Positions 32,562-32,982 of a stretch of 32,982 bases of DNA are shown piece by piece; within the stretch, counting starts at the first letter, position 1, and every line of letters starts with the position of its first letter. Origin of the DNA: JBAXGE01 sp044344145. Lineage in GTDB: Bacteria > Planctomycetota > Phycisphaerae > WQYP01. Under the pieces are notes generated by a model. That model saw only the letters and a list, made by a program, of their open reading frames with translations. It made no database searches and was not told the DNA's origin. The translations under genes were made by a program, and so were the position numbers. The stretch spans positions 1 through 32,982 of the forward strand of contig JBIJDM010000004.1 of the NCBI GenBank assembly GCA_044344145.1, read 5' to 3'.

Positions 32562-32982
32562 ATGAACGAACTGAAACGACGCCCCCGTGATGCCCAATCC
32601 ACCCGTGCGGCAGTTTTGGTGGCGGCGGAAGCAATCTTTGCCCAGCATGGTTATGCCGGCACCTCCATGCGGGATGTGGCGGATAGCTCTGGTGTATCGC
32701 AACCCCTTATTTACCATCACTTTACCAGTAAAGAGGGGCTCTACGAAGCGGTCTTGGCCAAAGTTATGGCCCGGTTTACCAATATCCCCGTGGAGCCTGC
32801 GGATTGGCGCGATCCTAAGCAGGCGATCAGCCACATGCTCACGCGGATGATTGAACTGGTTCGGAAAGACACCAATCTGCACCGGTTGATCAGTTGGAGT
32901 CGGCTGGAGAATCCCCACCGCGTCTGGCCGGGCGAAGAACAGTTGACCCACGCCGTCACCGAATCACTTAAGCAGGCCCAGG
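32562..32982 (+). CDS. TetR/AcrR-family transcriptional regulator, 5' part
   Basis: At least 140 residues; the gene runs off the right edge. AGGAG lies about 9 nt before ATG. The TetR helix-turn-helix is clear: AAEAIFAQHGYAGTSMRDVA, then SGVSQPLIYHHFTSKEGLYEAV (about 44-65). The ligand-binding domain begins near residue 75 and is incomplete, so the effector cannot be guessed. It is divergent from asd, with a 446-bp spacer holding the asd leader hairpin, a direct repeat and a structured leader about 180 nt long before this start. Such regulators often repress a neighbouring operon, which would lie to the right of the window. Confidence 0.92.
   Translation, partial: MNELKRRPRDAQSTRAAVLVAAEAIFAQHGYAGTSMRDVADSSGVSQPLIYHHFTSKEGLYEAVLAKVMARFTNIPVEPADWRDPKQAISHMLTRMIELVRKDTNLHRLISWSRLENPHRVWPGEEQLTHAVTESLKQAQ

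Noticed and set aside
1..32982. CRISPR arrays, tRNAs or insertion sequences
   Set aside because: No regularly spaced repeats, tRNA T-loop patterns or transposase motifs were seen anywhere in the window.

Overview
The window is a GC-rich bacterial chromosome segment with no tRNA, rRNA, CRISPR array or recognisable transposon. The gene set suggests a member of the PVC superphylum, perhaps Planctomycetota (Phycisphaerae-like): a GH43 xylosidase with a ConA-like tail, a GH99/WbsX-like protein, exported HEAT-repeat protein, cellulose-synthase-like GT2, several FkbM methyltransferases, a PssD/PssE pair, DUF456 and DUF721 proteins. This placement is an inference from gene content, not from a marker comparison.

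Layout. 1-5400: the 3' end of a GH43 gene, then hrpB and a processive GT2 gene on the minus strand, separated by a clear intrinsic terminator. 5722-8962: dnaN (sliding clamp), an exported HEAT-repeat-like protein and a small lipoprotein. 8971-11104: a sigma70-type promoter, a leader matching the ydaO/yuaA c-di-AMP riboswitch, and a KimA-like APC transporter with a C-terminal universal-stress-protein domain. 11264-13811: a WbsX-like gene broken by one in-frame stop, a short TauE/SafE permease and ubiX. 13808-28469: a large surface-polysaccharide region with three GT4 enzymes, three FkbM methyltransferases, PssD/PssE, a hexapeptide acetyltransferase, a GT2 and a Wzc/Wzz-like chain-length protein whose P-loop has lost its key residues. 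It also holds plsY, an orphan histidine kinase and an orphan receiver-domain protein. 28562-32982: a DUF721 (DciA-like) protein, a class IV aminotransferase, an AT-richer DUF4304-like gene bracketed by 33-bp direct repeats, asd, and the 5' part of a TetR-family regulator.

How it fits together. The PssD/PssE, acetyltransferase, GT2 and Wzc-like genes run in one direction with overlaps or short gaps and look like an exopolysaccharide assembly operon. The GT4/FkbM genes would add and methylate sugars. No flippase, polymerase or outer-membrane exporter gene is in the window, so the pathway is incomplete here.

The most interesting non-coding signals are: the c-di-AMP riboswitch (its promoter, P1 stem, AACCC/GGGTT hairpin, GGGA/TCCC hairpin and 3' core can all be traced); a strong intrinsic terminator only 20 nt upstream of the asd start codon, implying attenuation or an upstream transcript; a three-tier nested stem in the long leader of the tetR gene; and the repeated 33-bp element upstream of two neighbouring minus-strand genes.
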